64,000 nucleotides of DNA from Bog-473 sp963770645 (GTDB lineage Bacteria; Actinomycetota; Acidimicrobiia; Acidimicrobiales; RAAP-2), in contig CAVYQL010000004.1 of assembly GCA_963770645.1 (NCBI GenBank), positions 1,240,001-1,304,000 of the forward strand, in the 5' to 3' direction. Shown here one piece after another: positions 15,752-25,251 of the stretch. The notes below the pieces were generated by a model. It worked only from the letters and a program-made list of their open reading frames with translations, ran no database searches and was not told where the DNA came from. Both the position numbers and the translations under genes were made by a program. Within the stretch, counting starts at the first letter, position 1; every line of letters starts with the position of its first letter.

Positions 15752-18544
15752 ATGAGCCGGTTCGGTCGACGCACCTTCCTCGCCTCCTCCACCGGCATCG
15801 CCGCCGGCGCTGCGATGGCCGGCGCGCTGGCGGCCGACACGGAGCCGGCCGAGGGTGACGATGCGGAGCAGCCCGTGAGGAGCGCAGTCGTGGTGGCGGG
15901 ACCATCGGGCACCCTCCGGGCCTCGATGCGCACGGTCAACGGCCTCGTCGACCCCGTCGGCGTCGACCCCGACGACCTCTCGTTCGCCTGGACCCTGCAG
16001 GCCTCGGGACGCAGCGTGGCACAGATGGGCTACCGCATCGTGGTCCGCCGGACCGACCCGGCCCACAGCGGGCTCGCCTGGGACAGCGGCACGGTGCTGT
16101 CGGCTCGTCAGGCATTCGTCGTCTATGCGGGACCACCGCTCGCAGCGGACGCGGCGTACGAGTGGACGGTCCAGCCGCGCGACGCCGCAGGGCGGTGGGG
16201 GCCGGTCTCGACTCCGACCCATTTCACCACGGCACTACGCGCCGCCGACTGGCAGGCCCAGTGGTTGCAACCCGCGGGAAACTCCCAACAGCCCGATCGC
16301 GTGACCTACCTGCGCACCGAGGTCACCCCGTCCGCGGGTGCCCTCCGCCGTGCCACGGCCTACGTCTCCGCCGCCCACACCTACCGAATGTACGTGGACG
16401 GGGTGCCGGTGGACGCCTGGCCCAGCTTCTCCTACCCCGACGAGCAATACGTGCGCGCGGTCGACCTGACCAGCACCCTCGCGGGCGGTAGGACCAGCGC
16501 CATCGGCGTGTTGCACCGGTGGTACGGACCCGGCCAGGGCAGGCCCGCCTCATCCCCCGGGCTGCTCTTCCAGCTTTCGCTCTGGTACGCCGATGGCCGG
16601 CACCTCACATTCGGTTCGGATGGCTCGTGGCGTGAGCTGCCGGCTGAGTGGCTGCCCTCGCCGCAGCGCAATTCCGATGGCGGCGACTTCGTGGAGTGGG
16701 TCGACGGGCAGGAGCATCCCGAGGGTTGGTCGAGTCCCGGATACGACGACAGCGCCTGGTCCGGGGTGACGGTCCTCGGCCCGGCCGGTACGGCGCCCTT
16801 CACCCAGACCTACGTGCAACGGACGACGATCCGTGAGTCGACCGTCCTCCCGGTCAGCCTTCACACGCTCGCCGGCGGCGCGGTCGTGGCTGACTTTGGT
16901 GCCGTCTACGCGGCGCGGCCGCGCGTCGATTTCGCTCCGGGACAGGCCGGGAACACGATCTCCATGCGGGCGGGATACCTGCTCGATCCGGACGGGCAGG
17001 TCTCGACGCTGCACGGGACACAAGAGACCAACCTCTCGTTCTCCTACATCATGGGGACCGGGGGGCACCAGGCTTTCGAGGCATTCACCTACTTCGGCTA
17101 CCGCTACGTGCAGATCGACAACCCGGGCCAGCCCGTGAGCAGGGACCAGATCATTGCCATCACCCGGCGCGCCGCCATGCCCGCAGTCCCGATGGCGACG
17201 TTCTCTTCTGACAACCGGATGCTCAATGCTGTCTGGCAGCTCATGACGCGCTCCTGCCTATTCTGCAGCCAAGAGCAGTTCATCGACACGCCGACCCGCG
17301 AGAAGGGCCAGTTCCTTTGGGACGCCGCCAACGAGTCGGAGGCAGTCATGCGGGTCTACGGCGACCAGAACATGAGCTGGCAGGCGTTGCGCGACGTGGT
17401 GCGGGGCCAGGCGCGCTATTGGCCGGATGGCCGGGTCAACGCGATCTACCCCAACGGGGACGGCGCTCGCTGGTACGGGACCTCCACCGCGCTCTATCCC
17501 GAATGGCTTTGGCGCTACTACGTGTCGACGGGCGACACGGACACCGCGGTGCGGTATTACACCTCGGCGTCGCGCGCGGTCGATTGGCTGTGGTCGGCAC
17601 GCCAGGGCGGCACGGGGCTGCTCTACGGGTTGGGCGACACCAGCAACGGAGATCCCGTCTACGGCTACGACCTCTCGGTGGCGGCGGATACGGCAAGCAA
17701 CGTGCTGTCTGTCAACGCCTTCCATCGCGTGGCCCAGCTGGCCACCCTGGCCGGCGACGCGTCAGGTGCGGCGACCCAGCAGGCACGGGCCACCCAGTTG
17801 GCCGCCGCTGTCAACGCGGTGCTGCGCCGGCCTGACGGAACCTACGTCGACGGCGTCGACGCCAACGGCGCGCAGAGCCAGAGTCGTTCCCAGGAGGCCA
17901 ACGCGCTCCCGCTCGCGTACGGCGTCGTGCCCGCGGCCGACGTGCAGGCGGTCGCGTCGTATGTGGCGAGCCTCGGGATTGACCTGGGTCCGAACCACGG
18001 GCTGGAATTGTTGCGAGCGCTGGCGGCGGCCGACAGGCCCGACGCCATGGTGCACACGCTGACCGATGCGTCCATACCCGGGTGGGCCCACATCGTGGCG
18101 GTCGGCGGGACCTTCACCTGGGAAGAGTGGAAGCCAAGTGACCTTATCGGGGACTCCATGTCGCACGGCTGGGGCTCGTCTGGGCTCGTTGCCATCCAGG
18201 AATCCCTACTCGGGGTGTCCTTCATGGAGCCCAACCCCGACGGCACCGTGCGCGTCTCCGTTGCGCCCCCTTCCTCTGGTCTGTCCCGGGCCTCAGGCTC
18301 GGTCCCGACCGTGGCCGGCCCGGTGTCGGTGGCGTGGCAGCGTCGTGGTGGCGGGATGGCGCTCGAGCTCGACGTGCCGTCGAACGCGTCGGCGCTCGTC
18401 CACCTGCCCACCACGAATCCGTCCAGCGTGCGCGAAGGCGGCATCCCGGCGAGTCGAGCCCCCGGTGTGGCGGTGTCCTCGCCCTCGAGTGGCCGAGCGC
18501 AGCTCTCGGTGGGAAGCGGGAGCTACCGCTTCACGTCTTCGTGA
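15752..18544 (+). CDS. Alpha-L-rhamnosidase, GH78-like, Tat-exported
   Basis: 930 residues. A twin-arginine signal (SRFGRRTFLASSTGIAAGAAMAG) marks export folded. An N-terminal Fn3/CBM-like module follows, then the RAADWQAQWLQPAG and YPDEQYVRAVDLT motifs, a beta-sandwich, and an (alpha/alpha)6 barrel with FIDTPTREKGQFLWDAANES and WEEWKPSDLIGDSMSHGWGS, which are catalytic-region hallmarks of GH78. It would release L-rhamnose from glycosides or cell-surface glycans outside the cell. The upstream NHL protein overlaps its start region (TGACATGAG), suggesting joint use. Confidence 0.88.
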   Translation: MSRFGRRTFLASSTGIAAGAAMAGALAADTEPAEGDDAEQPVRSAVVVAGPSGTLRASMRTVNGLVDPVGVDPDDLSFAWTLQASGRSVAQMGYRIVVRRTDPAHSGLAWDSGTVLSARQAFVVYAGPPLAADAAYEWTVQPRDAAGRWGPVSTPTHFTTALRAADWQAQWLQPAGNSQQPDRVTYLRTEVTPSAGALRRATAYVSAAHTYRMYVDGVPVDAWPSFSYPDEQYVRAVDLTSTLAGGRTSAIGVLHRWYGPGQGRPASSPGLLFQLSLWYADGRHLTFGSDGSWRELPAEWLPSPQRNSDGGDFVEWVDGQEHPEGWSSPGYDDSAWSGVTVLGPAGTAPFTQTYVQRTTIRESTVLPVSLHTLAGGAVVADFGAVYAARPRVDFAPGQAGNTISMRAGYLLDPDGQVSTLHGTQETNLSFSYIMGTGGHQAFEAFTYFGYRYVQIDNPGQPVSRDQIIAITRRAAMPAVPMATFSSDNRMLNAVWQLMTRSCLFCSQEQFIDTPTREKGQFLWDAANESEAVMRVYGDQNMSWQALRDVVRGQARYWPDGRVNAIYPNGDGARWYGTSTALYPEWLWRYYVSTGDTDTAVRYYTSASRAVDWLWSARQGGTGLLYGLGDTSNGDPVYGYDLSVAADTASNVLSVNAFHRVAQLATLAGDASGAATQQARATQLAAAVNAVLRRPDGTYVDGVDANGAQSQSRSQEANALPLAYGVVPAADVQAVASYVASLGIDLGPNHGLELLRALAAADRPDAMVHTLTDASIPGWAHIVAVGGTFTWEEWKPSDLIGDSMSHGWGSSGLVAIQESLLGVSFMEPNPDGTVRVSVAPPSSGLSRASGSVPTVAGPVSVAWQRRGGGMALELDVPSNASALVHLPTTNPSSVREGGIPASRAPGVAVSSPSSGRAQLSVGSGSYRFTSS

Positions 18545-18671
18545 GCGGCCGAGTCACCTGGGTGACCTCGTACGGTCTGTATCCGTATCCTTCCGTAATC
18601 CGCCACCCCAATTAACGAAAAGTTACTTATACGGCCACGAGGCACACGCCGAAGGAGAAACCGCACCCCGA

Positions 18672-20201
18672 TCAGGAGGAACAGGTGGCACCGGCGGGCG
18701 GTGCGATCCCGCTGATCAGGTAGGCCTGGACGTGTGCCCGCACGCACGCGCTGTAGAAATACGCCACGTGGTTCTGCCCGTCCACAGTGAGCAGCGAGCT
18801 GCGAGCGAGTTCGTGCGAGACGTTCACCGCCCACGAGTACGGCGTCGCCGGGTCCTGGGTGGTGCCTACGAGGAGGATGGGCGGGGCACCGGCGGCCGTG
18901 ACCACTCCGACCGTGCGCGTAGGCGGTGCCGGCCAGACCGCGCACGAAGCCTCGCCCCACGCGAGCAAGGGTCCGAACACAGGAGCCGAGGCCTTGAGCG
19001 AGTCGGCAAGCGAGGAGTAGGTCGCGAAGCTGTGGCTGACCGGATGGTCGAGACAGTCGATGGCGATGGCGGCGACAGCCCCATTGGACGAGCCGTTCTG
19101 GACGTAGTGCGACGACATGTACGCGGCCTGTGAGCCGTTGCCGGCGGCGTCCGAGGCCAGGGTGTCGGCCAACTGTGGCCACTCATTGCGCGAATAGAGC
19201 CCGTCGAGCAACGCGTCGTAGAGGGTGCCCGCCGACACCGGCTGGTTTCCTCCCGCAGCTGCCGGGTTGGGTAATGCAGCTGCCGCAGCGATCAGGTCGA
19301 GCAGCGATGTGGTCGGATCGCCAACTGGACGCCACGGGCAGGACGGCGTGCCGGCGCACCAGGTGAAGAACGACTGGAGGGCGGCCTCGAAACCGGCGGC
19401 CTGCTGCTCCGTCATCTGAGTGAAGGACAGCGCGGGGTCGATCACCCCGTCGAGCACCATCGCCCGCACGTGTGTCGGGAACAGCTGGGCGTACGTGAGC
19501 CCGAGGAGGGTGCCGTAGGACTGACCCATGTAAGTGAGGCCACTGTCGCCGAGCGCCTGACGGAGCAGGTCCATGTCGCGGGCCACGTCGACCGTGCCGA
19601 CGTAGGGCAGCAGTGTGGGGACGGTTTTCTCGCAGTCGGCAGCGAATTGCTCGAGTGACGCGATCATCGCCTTCTGCTGCGCGGATGTGTCCGGCACCGG
19701 GTCAGAGGGACCGGGCGCCTGACCGGATGCCTGGTCGCACTCGACAGGATCACTGCGCTCGACCCCGCGCGGATCGAACATGACGATGTCGAAGTCGTCG
19801 AGCAGCTCCGGTGTCAACGAGTCGAGCTCGTTCGTCATGTCGTCGATACCCGAGACACCCGGACCCCCGGGGTCGATGACGAGTGAGCCGATGCGCGACT
19901 CGGGGTCATCGGCGGGGTGCCGCGCTACCGCGATGGGAAGGGTCGGACCTCTCGGGTCCGAGTAATTGAGCGGCACGACGAGGGTGCCGCACTGGAGGTC
20001 GTCCATGCAGGGAGTCCACGAGAGCGGGGTCACCGCGGGCTCCGTGATCGAAGTCATCGTTGTGGTCCTCGTCTGGCGGTCGTGGAGTGGTGCCGACTGA
20101 TGGGAACGCGGCGATGGTGCTGTGACGCAGCACGCGAGGATCATCGCGGCCACGATGACCGCGATGATGCGCACTCCGACCCTCGTGTACCTCCTCGCCA
20201 C
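18672..20201 (-). CDS. Exported alpha/beta hydrolase, tripeptidyl aminopeptidase-like (S33)
   Basis: 509 residues with a lipobox-like N terminus (IVAAMILACC, residues 14-25). The nucleophile elbow is MGQSYGTLLGLTYAQLFP, the oxyanion strand LVIDPGGPGVSGIDDM, and the C-terminal TAP-like domain supplies PPILLVGTTQDPATPYSWA (Asp) and DGQNHVAYF (His). The family includes actinobacterial secreted mono/di/tripeptidyl aminopeptidases. It is convergent with GH78. A second, very different S33-type hydrolase lies at 52401-54548. Confidence 0.87.
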   Translation of the reverse strand: MARRYTRVGVRIIAVIVAAMILACCVTAPSPRSHQSAPLHDRQTRTTTMTSITEPAVTPLSWTPCMDDLQCGTLVVPLNYSDPRGPTLPIAVARHPADDPESRIGSLVIDPGGPGVSGIDDMTNELDSLTPELLDDFDIVMFDPRGVERSDPVECDQASGQAPGPSDPVPDTSAQQKAMIASLEQFAADCEKTVPTLLPYVGTVDVARDMDLLRQALGDSGLTYMGQSYGTLLGLTYAQLFPTHVRAMVLDGVIDPALSFTQMTEQQAAGFEAALQSFFTWCAGTPSCPWRPVGDPTTSLLDLIAAAAALPNPAAAGGNQPVSAGTLYDALLDGLYSRNEWPQLADTLASDAAGNGSQAAYMSSHYVQNGSSNGAVAAIAIDCLDHPVSHSFATYSSLADSLKASAPVFGPLLAWGEASCAVWPAPPTRTVGVVTAAGAPPILLVGTTQDPATPYSWAVNVSHELARSSLLTVDGQNHVAYFYSACVRAHVQAYLISGIAPPAGATCSS

Positions 20202-20300
20202 GGACGAAAGCGTCGCGCGTCCGATTTCGGGAACAACAGCACCCCTCGTCGACCCGGCGGCGACCGTTCAGAGTCGAGGGCCGAGCGACCGGGGGAGCCA

Positions 20301-21041
20301 ATGCGCGACGACGGGGACGAGGAACCCGGCGTCGAGTCCGGACACGCCGGCGCGTCTGCTCGGGCCGAACATGAACGCAGACACGCACGGGACCAGGCTC
20401 GCCTGCGGGCTCGCTTCGGGCGTCTGGCGCCCATCGTCAGCGTGCTGGCCGGCCCAAGGGCGGCGACCGAAGCCTGGGCTCGCGGCGCCGAGGGTGAGGA
20501 ATTCGTCGGGCGCCAGATCGACGACGCCGTCGGCACCCACGGCGTGGCGTTGCACGATCGAAGGCTCGCAGGGAGCCGGGGCAACCTCGACCATCTCGTC
20601 GTCGTCGCCAGCGGCGTGTGGGTGATCGACACCAAGCACTACCACGGCCGGCTGGCGAGGAGACAGGTCGGCGGCTGGTTCACCTCGCGCGAGGCATTGA
20701 CGGTTGGGCGCCGCGATCAGAGCCGGCTTGTCGCGGCGGCCCGCCGGCAACACGCCGCGGTGGCCGAGGCCCTAGGGCCGGGCGTTCCCGTCCGGGCTGC
20801 GCTCTGCTTCACCGGCGTGGAGCGCTCACTTCTCGCCCGGCCCTTCGTGATGGATCGCGTCCTCGTCACCTGGCCGAGGGCGCTGGTTCGGGCGCTCCGC
20901 GCTACGGGACCGTTGAGCTCGGCGGACTGCCGCGCGGTCGCTGACCGTCTCGCCCTCGCCTTTCCGCCCTATCGCCCCTCGGCGCGTCACGCGCCCGGCG
21001 GCACCTCCCACAACCCCACGGGCGCGCCTCCGAGGGGGTAG
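20301..21041 (+). CDS. NERD-domain (nuclease-related) protein
   Basis: 246 residues from the ATG at 20301 (GGGGGAG upstream). An N-terminal charged helix is followed by the NERD domain: GAEGEEFVGRQIDDAVG, LDHLVVVASGVWVIDTKHYHG with the D-x-K restriction-endonuclease-like core, and a late ALCFTGVE strand. NERD proteins are predicted nucleases or nucleic-acid-binding factors; the role is unproven. Its last 55 bp overlap the 3' end of the convergent NTF2-like gene. Confidence 0.8.
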   Translation: MRDDGDEEPGVESGHAGASARAEHERRHARDQARLRARFGRLAPIVSVLAGPRAATEAWARGAEGEEFVGRQIDDAVGTHGVALHDRRLAGSRGNLDHLVVVASGVWVIDTKHYHGRLARRQVGGWFTSREALTVGRRDQSRLVAAARRQHAAVAEALGPGVPVRAALCFTGVERSLLARPFVMDRVLVTWPRALVRALRATGPLSSADCRAVADRLALAFPPYRPSARHAPGGTSHNPTGAPPRG

Positions 21042-21556
21042 TGCCCCGGCAACCGCTCTCCAGACATGGCCCGCTCCATGCGCTGTTGCATGCCGGGCAG
21101 GAGCGTGCCGTCCTTGATCATCGCCATGAACGTGGCGCCGGCGTTGCCAACGTCGAAGAAGTCACGGTGCCACGACCATTTGAAGTCGCCGCCGTAGCGG
21201 AACCACGATCCGCCCAGACCGGCAATCTCGTAGAGCGAGCCGTCGGCCCGGGTGGCGTCGGCCACCTGCTTCCACAAGCCCAGTACTTCACCCTGCTGAT
21301 CGTCGATCAGCACCTTCTGGTACGGATAGGTCCAGCCCTCGAGCCCGGCCATCTCGTGCCCGAGGGCGATGGCGCGGATCTCCTCGCGACCCACGGCCAT
21401 GAACTCGTCGTTGGGCCCGACGTTCCAGCCGTAGGTGGCGTCCTCGGCGTAGAGGTCGGCCATGTGCTGCCAGTTCTTCTGTGCCTCACCCTGGCGGTTC
21501 GCCTCGAGCCAGCGCTCGACCATCTCCTCCAGTTCGGCACGCGGGTAAGCGGGCAT
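20987..21556 (-). CDS. SnoaL/NTF2-like cone-fold protein
   Basis: 189 residues. ELEEMVERWLEANRQGEAQKNW, LYAEDATYGWNVGPNDEFMAVGREEIRA and GSWFRYGGDFKWSWHRDFFDVGNAG fit the SnoaL-like/NTF2 family, which contains isomerases, dehydratases and hydratases acting on small hydrophobic molecules. It sits next to the CYP51-ferredoxin remnants and the catabolic operon, hinting at steroid or terpenoid metabolism, but that is inference only. Confidence 0.78.
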   Translation of the reverse strand: MPAYPRAELEEMVERWLEANRQGEAQKNWQHMADLYAEDATYGWNVGPNDEFMAVGREEIRAIALGHEMAGLEGWTYPYQKVLIDDQQGEVLGLWKQVADATRADGSLYEIAGLGGSWFRYGGDFKWSWHRDFFDVGNAGATFMAMIKDGTLLPGMQQRMERAMSGERLPGHYPLGGAPVGLWEVPPGA

Positions 21557-21561
21557 CGTCC

Positions 21562-21726
21562 TCAGTCCTCCTCAATCGAGAGCGCATGGGTGGCGGTTGG
21601 GCTCGAGGATCGTGAGGTCCCCTGCTTCGACACCGAGAATAGGGTCGGCGCCTCGCCTGCGCTGGCGGCGTGACCCCGGCACAGGTCGCGGTCGACGGCG
21701 ATCCTCACGACGCCGTTTCCGCGCAT
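21562..21726 (-). pseudogene. Ferredoxin remnant (P450 partner type)
   Basis: From the ATG at 21726 the frame reads VRIAVDRDLCRGHAASAGEAPTLF, the start of a small actinobacterial [3Fe-4S] ferredoxin (normally CxxGHAxC). The second Cys position is Ser. After LFSVSK the frame is lost: EAGDLTILEPN is in the +1 frame, while the typical C-terminal ALSIEED reappears in the original frame. The central segment with the third cluster Cys is missing. This is a decayed gene with a point change, a frameshift and an internal deletion. Confidence 0.65.
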
Positions 21727-21908
21727 GTGCGGCGCCGGGACCGGACCGGACAGCGCTGCTCGAGTTGTACGACCATCTTGGAGTGGTCGTTTCGGTAGCT
21801 GTCGAGGGGCTGCGCCGCCACGAGCACCCAACCCTGGAGCAGGACCGAGAAGATGGCCTTCAGCTGCATCATCGCGAAGGCGGCACCGACGCAGCGGTGG
21901 CGTACGAC
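21705..21908 (-). pseudogene. C-terminal remnant of a CYP51-like cytochrome P450
   Basis: The minus-strand frame ending at 21705 encodes HRCVGAAFAMMQLKAIFSVL, then DSYRNDHSKMVVQLEQ, the heme-binding Cys segment and C-terminal tail of CYP51 (sterol 14-demethylase). Upstream of HRC the sequence no longer reads as a P450, so about 85 percent of the gene is gone. Its stop overlaps the ferredoxin remnant, the same gene order as the cyp51-ferredoxin pair of mycobacteria. It is nonfunctional as it stands. Confidence 0.72.
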
Positions 21909-21992
21909 GTACCGATCGCGTCCTCGGTTTCCCTGGCGAATGAGGTTGGGCCTACCGTTCGGGGGCACGTGCACGACCAGGAAGGCGAGGCC

Positions 21993-22385
21993 ATGAGCCA
22001 ACCGTCCGATCCCCGCGCCGCGGGCATCGCCAAGATGCAGGAGGTCTACGGCTTCACCGTGGACCCCTCCGACCTTCCCGGGCGCTACACCGCCATCACG
22101 GTCGACCACCTCTTCGGGACCGTGTGGACCGACGACACCATTGAGCTGGCCCAACGGCGGCTCCTCACCATCGGGGTGCTGGCCGCGCAAGACAAGCCCG
22201 AGCTACTCGAGATGCAGTTCGACTCGGCGCTCGAGCGCGGCGAGCTGTCCGTCGACCAGGTCCGAGAGGTCGTGGTGCACCTCACCCATTACGTCGGTTG
22301 GCCCATCTCGACCGCGGTCAGCGGCGCCGCGGAGACGATCATCCGCCGCCGCGCCCAGGCAGCCGCCGACGCGACGGACGGCTGA
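21993..22385 (+). CDS. Carboxymuconolactone decarboxylase (CMD)-family protein
   Basis: 130 residues from ATG 21993. The CMD/AhpD-like fold is seen in DHLFGTVWTDDTIELAQRRL, LTIGVLAAQDKPELLEMQFDSAL and EVVVHLTHYVGWPISTAVSG. No CxxC pair is present, so it is not an AhpD-type thiol peroxidase partner and more likely a decarboxylase or isomerase-like member. First gene of a five-gene run (to 26507) with 3 to 5 bp gaps or overlapping starts. Confidence 0.83.
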   Translation: MSQPSDPRAAGIAKMQEVYGFTVDPSDLPGRYTAITVDHLFGTVWTDDTIELAQRRLLTIGVLAAQDKPELLEMQFDSALERGELSVDQVREVVVHLTHYVGWPISTAVSGAAETIIRRRAQAAADATDG

Positions 22386-22390
22386 CGTAC

Positions 22391-23158
22391 GTGACCCGCA
22401 TCGAGACCGAGGACGCCGCGCCCGGGGTGCAGGTCCTGACCTTCAACCGGCCCGAGGTCCGCAACGCGTTCGACACGGCCATGTACCTCGAGCTCACGGC
22501 CGCGCTCCGCGCCGCCGACGCCGACGATGGGATCGGTGCCGTCGTCGTGACCGGGAGGGACGGGGCCTTCACCTCCGGCGCGGACCTGGCCGAGATGGCT
22601 GCACTCGCGACGGGGACCAAGGTCGAGGGCTCCGATCGGGGCTTCCAGGGCCTGCTCGAGTGCCTCGGTGACATCTCGGTGCCGCTGCTCGCCGCGGTCA
22701 ACGGCGTGGCCGTCGGGCTCGGCTTCACCATGCTGGCGCACTGTGACCTGGTGCTCGTCGACCGCGGCGCCCGCCTGCGCGTGCCCTTCTCCGAGCTCGG
22801 TGTGCCGCCCGAGGCGGCCAGCAGCTTCTTGTTTCCGGCCGTGATGGGCTGGCAGCGAGCCGCGCGCGTCCTCCTCACGTCGGACTGGGTGAGTGCCGAG
22901 GAGCTCGTTGACCTCGGGCTGGCCCTGCAGGTGTGCGACCCCGGCACCGTGCGCCACGAGACCGTGACGCTGGCGGCGCGGATCGCCGCGTTCCCGCGTC
23001 CCTCCACGCGCGCCATCACCTCGCTCATGCGGGCAGCCCGGCGCGACGCCGTGCGTGAGGCCAACCGGCGCGAGCAAGGTGCCTTCGCCCAGGTGCTCTC
23101 GGGGGCCGCGCGGGGCGGCACCTTGGCGGAGTTCGCGGCGAAGGCGCCACCGGCCTGA
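22391..23158 (+). CDS. Enoyl-CoA hydratase/isomerase
   Basis: 255 residues from GTG 22391, 5 bp after the CMD stop. Crotonase fold: TFNRPEVRNAFDTAM, GRDGAFTSGADLAEM (oxyanion hole), AAVNGVAVGLGFTMLAHCD and FSELGVPPEAASSFLFP, where the Glu of PPEA corresponds to a catalytic acid. The FxxLGvpPEA pattern is common in isomerase-like members. Second gene of the catabolic run; it would hydrate or isomerise a CoA-linked intermediate. Confidence 0.88.
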   Translation: MTRIETEDAAPGVQVLTFNRPEVRNAFDTAMYLELTAALRAADADDGIGAVVVTGRDGAFTSGADLAEMAALATGTKVEGSDRGFQGLLECLGDISVPLLAAVNGVAVGLGFTMLAHCDLVLVDRGARLRVPFSELGVPPEAASSFLFPAVMGWQRAARVLLTSDWVSAEELVDLGLALQVCDPGTVRHETVTLAARIAAFPRPSTRAITSLMRAARRDAVREANRREQGAFAQVLSGAARGGTLAEFAAKAPPA

Positions 23159-23161
23159 CAC

Positions 23162-24019
23162 GTGCGCCTCGGCATCACCGCCGCGCTCACCGACCGCGAT
23201 CTGGCACCGGCCACGCTCGCCGTCGCGGTCGAGGAGCTCGGCTTCGACTCGTTGTGGCTTCCCGAGCACACGCACCTCCCGCTGCGAGAGGACCTGCCAC
23301 CCGCGCTCGTCGAGGGCGTCCGCCTCGACGACTACAAGCGCTGTCTCGATCCGATCGTCGCCCTGGCCACGGCGGCCGCCGTGACGACCCACATCGGCCT
23401 GGGCACGGGCATCCTGCTCGCCGCCCAGCACGACCCGATCCTCCTCGCCAAGGAGGTCGCCACCTTGGACCACCTCTCCGGTGGTCGGGTGACGCTCGGC
23501 GTCGGCTACGGCTGGAATCGGGCCGAGGCAGAGGACCACGGCGTCGACTTCGGACGCCGGCGCGCCATGGTGGCCGAGCACCTCGCTGCCATGGAGGCGA
23601 TCTGGTCGTGCGACGAAGCCGAGTTCCACGGCGAGTTCGTCGACTTCGGCCCGACCTGGTCGTGGCCCAAGCCACTCCAGCAACCCCGCGTGCGCACCCT
23701 GGTCGGGGGCGGCGCCACCGAGGCTGTGCTCGCCGCGGCGGCCGCGCTCGACGGGTGGATCCCCATCGGGGGTAGCGGCTTGGGCCGCGCGCTCCCCCGC
23801 CTGCGCGCGCTGGCCGAGCAGGCCGGCCGCGATGCGGCCGCGCTGAGCACGGTCCCCTTCGGGACCCTTGCGGAGAAGGGCAAGCTCGAGCACTTCGCCA
23901 ACCTCGGCGTGTCCGAGGTCGTGCTGCGCATCCGGGCCGGCGACGAGCGCTCGGTCCGGGGCGAGCTCGAGGGACTCGCCCCGCTCGTCGCGTTCGCGGC
24001 CACACTGGAGCACGCATGA
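23162..24019 (+). CDS. LLM-class F420-dependent oxidoreductase
   Basis: 285 residues from GTG 23162, 3 bp after the hydratase stop. RLGITAALTDRDLAP, FDSLWLPEHTHLP, GTGILLAAQHDPILLAKEVATLD, VTLGVGYGWNRAEAEDHG and TLVGGGATEAVLAAAA follow the TIGR03619-like pattern of probable F420-dependent oxidoreductases. Third gene of the catabolic run, overlapping the next gene by 4 bp (ATGA). Confidence 0.88.
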   Translation: MRLGITAALTDRDLAPATLAVAVEELGFDSLWLPEHTHLPLREDLPPALVEGVRLDDYKRCLDPIVALATAAAVTTHIGLGTGILLAAQHDPILLAKEVATLDHLSGGRVTLGVGYGWNRAEAEDHGVDFGRRRAMVAEHLAAMEAIWSCDEAEFHGEFVDFGPTWSWPKPLQQPRVRTLVGGGATEAVLAAAAALDGWIPIGGSGLGRALPRLRALAEQAGRDAAALSTVPFGTLAEKGKLEHFANLGVSEVVLRIRAGDERSVRGELEGLAPLVAFAATLEHA

Positions 24020-25251
24020 CTGACCTCATCGACGACACCACCCCGCGGCCGGGCAGCACCACGCCGCTGCCCAGGATCATCAGCGTGGACGACCACATCG
24101 TCGAGCCGCCCCACCTGTGGGACACCTGGCTCCCGGACCGGTTCCGCGACCGCGGGCCCAAGGCAGAGCGCCGTGGCATCGGCGAGATGGAGCACATCGG
24201 CGGCGGCACCTACCGCCAGTCCTTCGACCCCGACGGGCCGCAGGCCGACTGCTGGGTCTACGAAGACCTCGTCTACATCAACAAGCGCCACGTCGCCGCC
24301 GTCGGCTTCGACCGCGACGACATGACGATGTCACCCATCACCTACGACGAGATGCGCCCGGGCTGCTACGAGCCCAAGGCCCGCATCGCCGACAACGAGG
24401 CGAACTGGGTCGAGGCCTCGCTGTGCTTCCCGACCTTTCCCCGCTTCTGTGGCCAGACCTTCCTCGAGGCCAAGGACAAGGAGCTCGCCGAGGCGTGCGT
24501 CGTCGCCTACAACGACTTCATGGTCGAGGAGTGGTGCGGCGACAGCGGCGGCGCGCTCATCCCCTTGTGCATCATCCCGCTGTGGGACGCGGTGAAGGCC
24601 GCGGCCGAGGTGCGGCGCAACGCGGCTCGCGGCGTGCGCGCTGTCTGCTTCAGCGAGATCCCACCACACCTCGGTCTGCCCAGCATCCACGGCGGCTACT
24701 GGGATCCGTTCTTCGCCGCCTGCGAGGAGACCGCCACCGTGGTGTGCATGCACATCGGGTCCTCCTCGAAGATGCCGGCGACGTCGGCCGACGCGCCCGT
24801 GGCGGTGGCAGCGACGCTGAGCTTCGGCAATGCCATGTCGTCCTTGACCGACTTCTTGTTCTCGGGCGTGCTCATCCGCTTCCCGCGTCTGGTCCTCGCC
24901 TACTCGGAGGGGCAGATCGGCTGGCTGCCCTACATCCTCGAGCGGGCGGACGACGTGTGGCGCGAGCACCGCGCCTGGGGCGGCGTGAAGGACATCGTGC
25001 CCGAGCCGCCGTCGACGTACTTCCACCGCCAGGTCTATGGGTGCTTCTTCCGAGACCAGCACGGTCTGGACTCGCTGGGCGTCATCGGGGCCGACCGCAT
25101 CACCTTCGAGACCGACTACCCCCACACCGACTCCACCTGGCCCGACACGAGAGCCGTCGCCGAGCACCTCGTGCGGGACCTCTCCGACGACGACGTGTAC
25201 CGCATCATGCGCGGGAACGCCATCGCCATGCTCGGCCTCGACATCGCGTGA
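24016..25251 (+). CDS. Amidohydrolase family (TIM-barrel) protein
   Basis: 411 residues. The ATG overlaps the preceding stop. ISVDDHIVEPPHLWDTWLPD is the amidohydrolase-2 N-terminal metal region (here D-x-H rather than H-x-H), with VVCMHIGSSSKMP mid-barrel and ITFETDYPHTDSTWPD near the C terminus holding the catalytic Asp. The family includes decarboxylases and hydrolases of aromatic or alicyclic acids. Fourth gene of the catabolic run. Confidence 0.88.
   Translation: MTDLIDDTTPRPGSTTPLPRIISVDDHIVEPPHLWDTWLPDRFRDRGPKAERRGIGEMEHIGGGTYRQSFDPDGPQADCWVYEDLVYINKRHVAAVGFDRDDMTMSPITYDEMRPGCYEPKARIADNEANWVEASLCFPTFPRFCGQTFLEAKDKELAEACVVAYNDFMVEEWCGDSGGALIPLCIIPLWDAVKAAAEVRRNAARGVRAVCFSEIPPHLGLPSIHGGYWDPFFAACEETATVVCMHIGSSSKMPATSADAPVAVAATLSFGNAMSSLTDFLFSGVLIRFPRLVLAYSEGQIGWLPYILERADDVWREHRAWGGVKDIVPEPPSTYFHRQVYGCFFRDQHGLDSLGVIGADRITFETDYPHTDSTWPDTRAVAEHLVRDLSDDDVYRIMRGNAIAMLGLDIA

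Noticed and set aside
22289..24209. Very long minus-strand open frames opposite the catabolic operon
   Set aside because: They are typical antisense frames of high-GC coding DNA; the plus-strand proteins have strong family motifs and overlapping starts.
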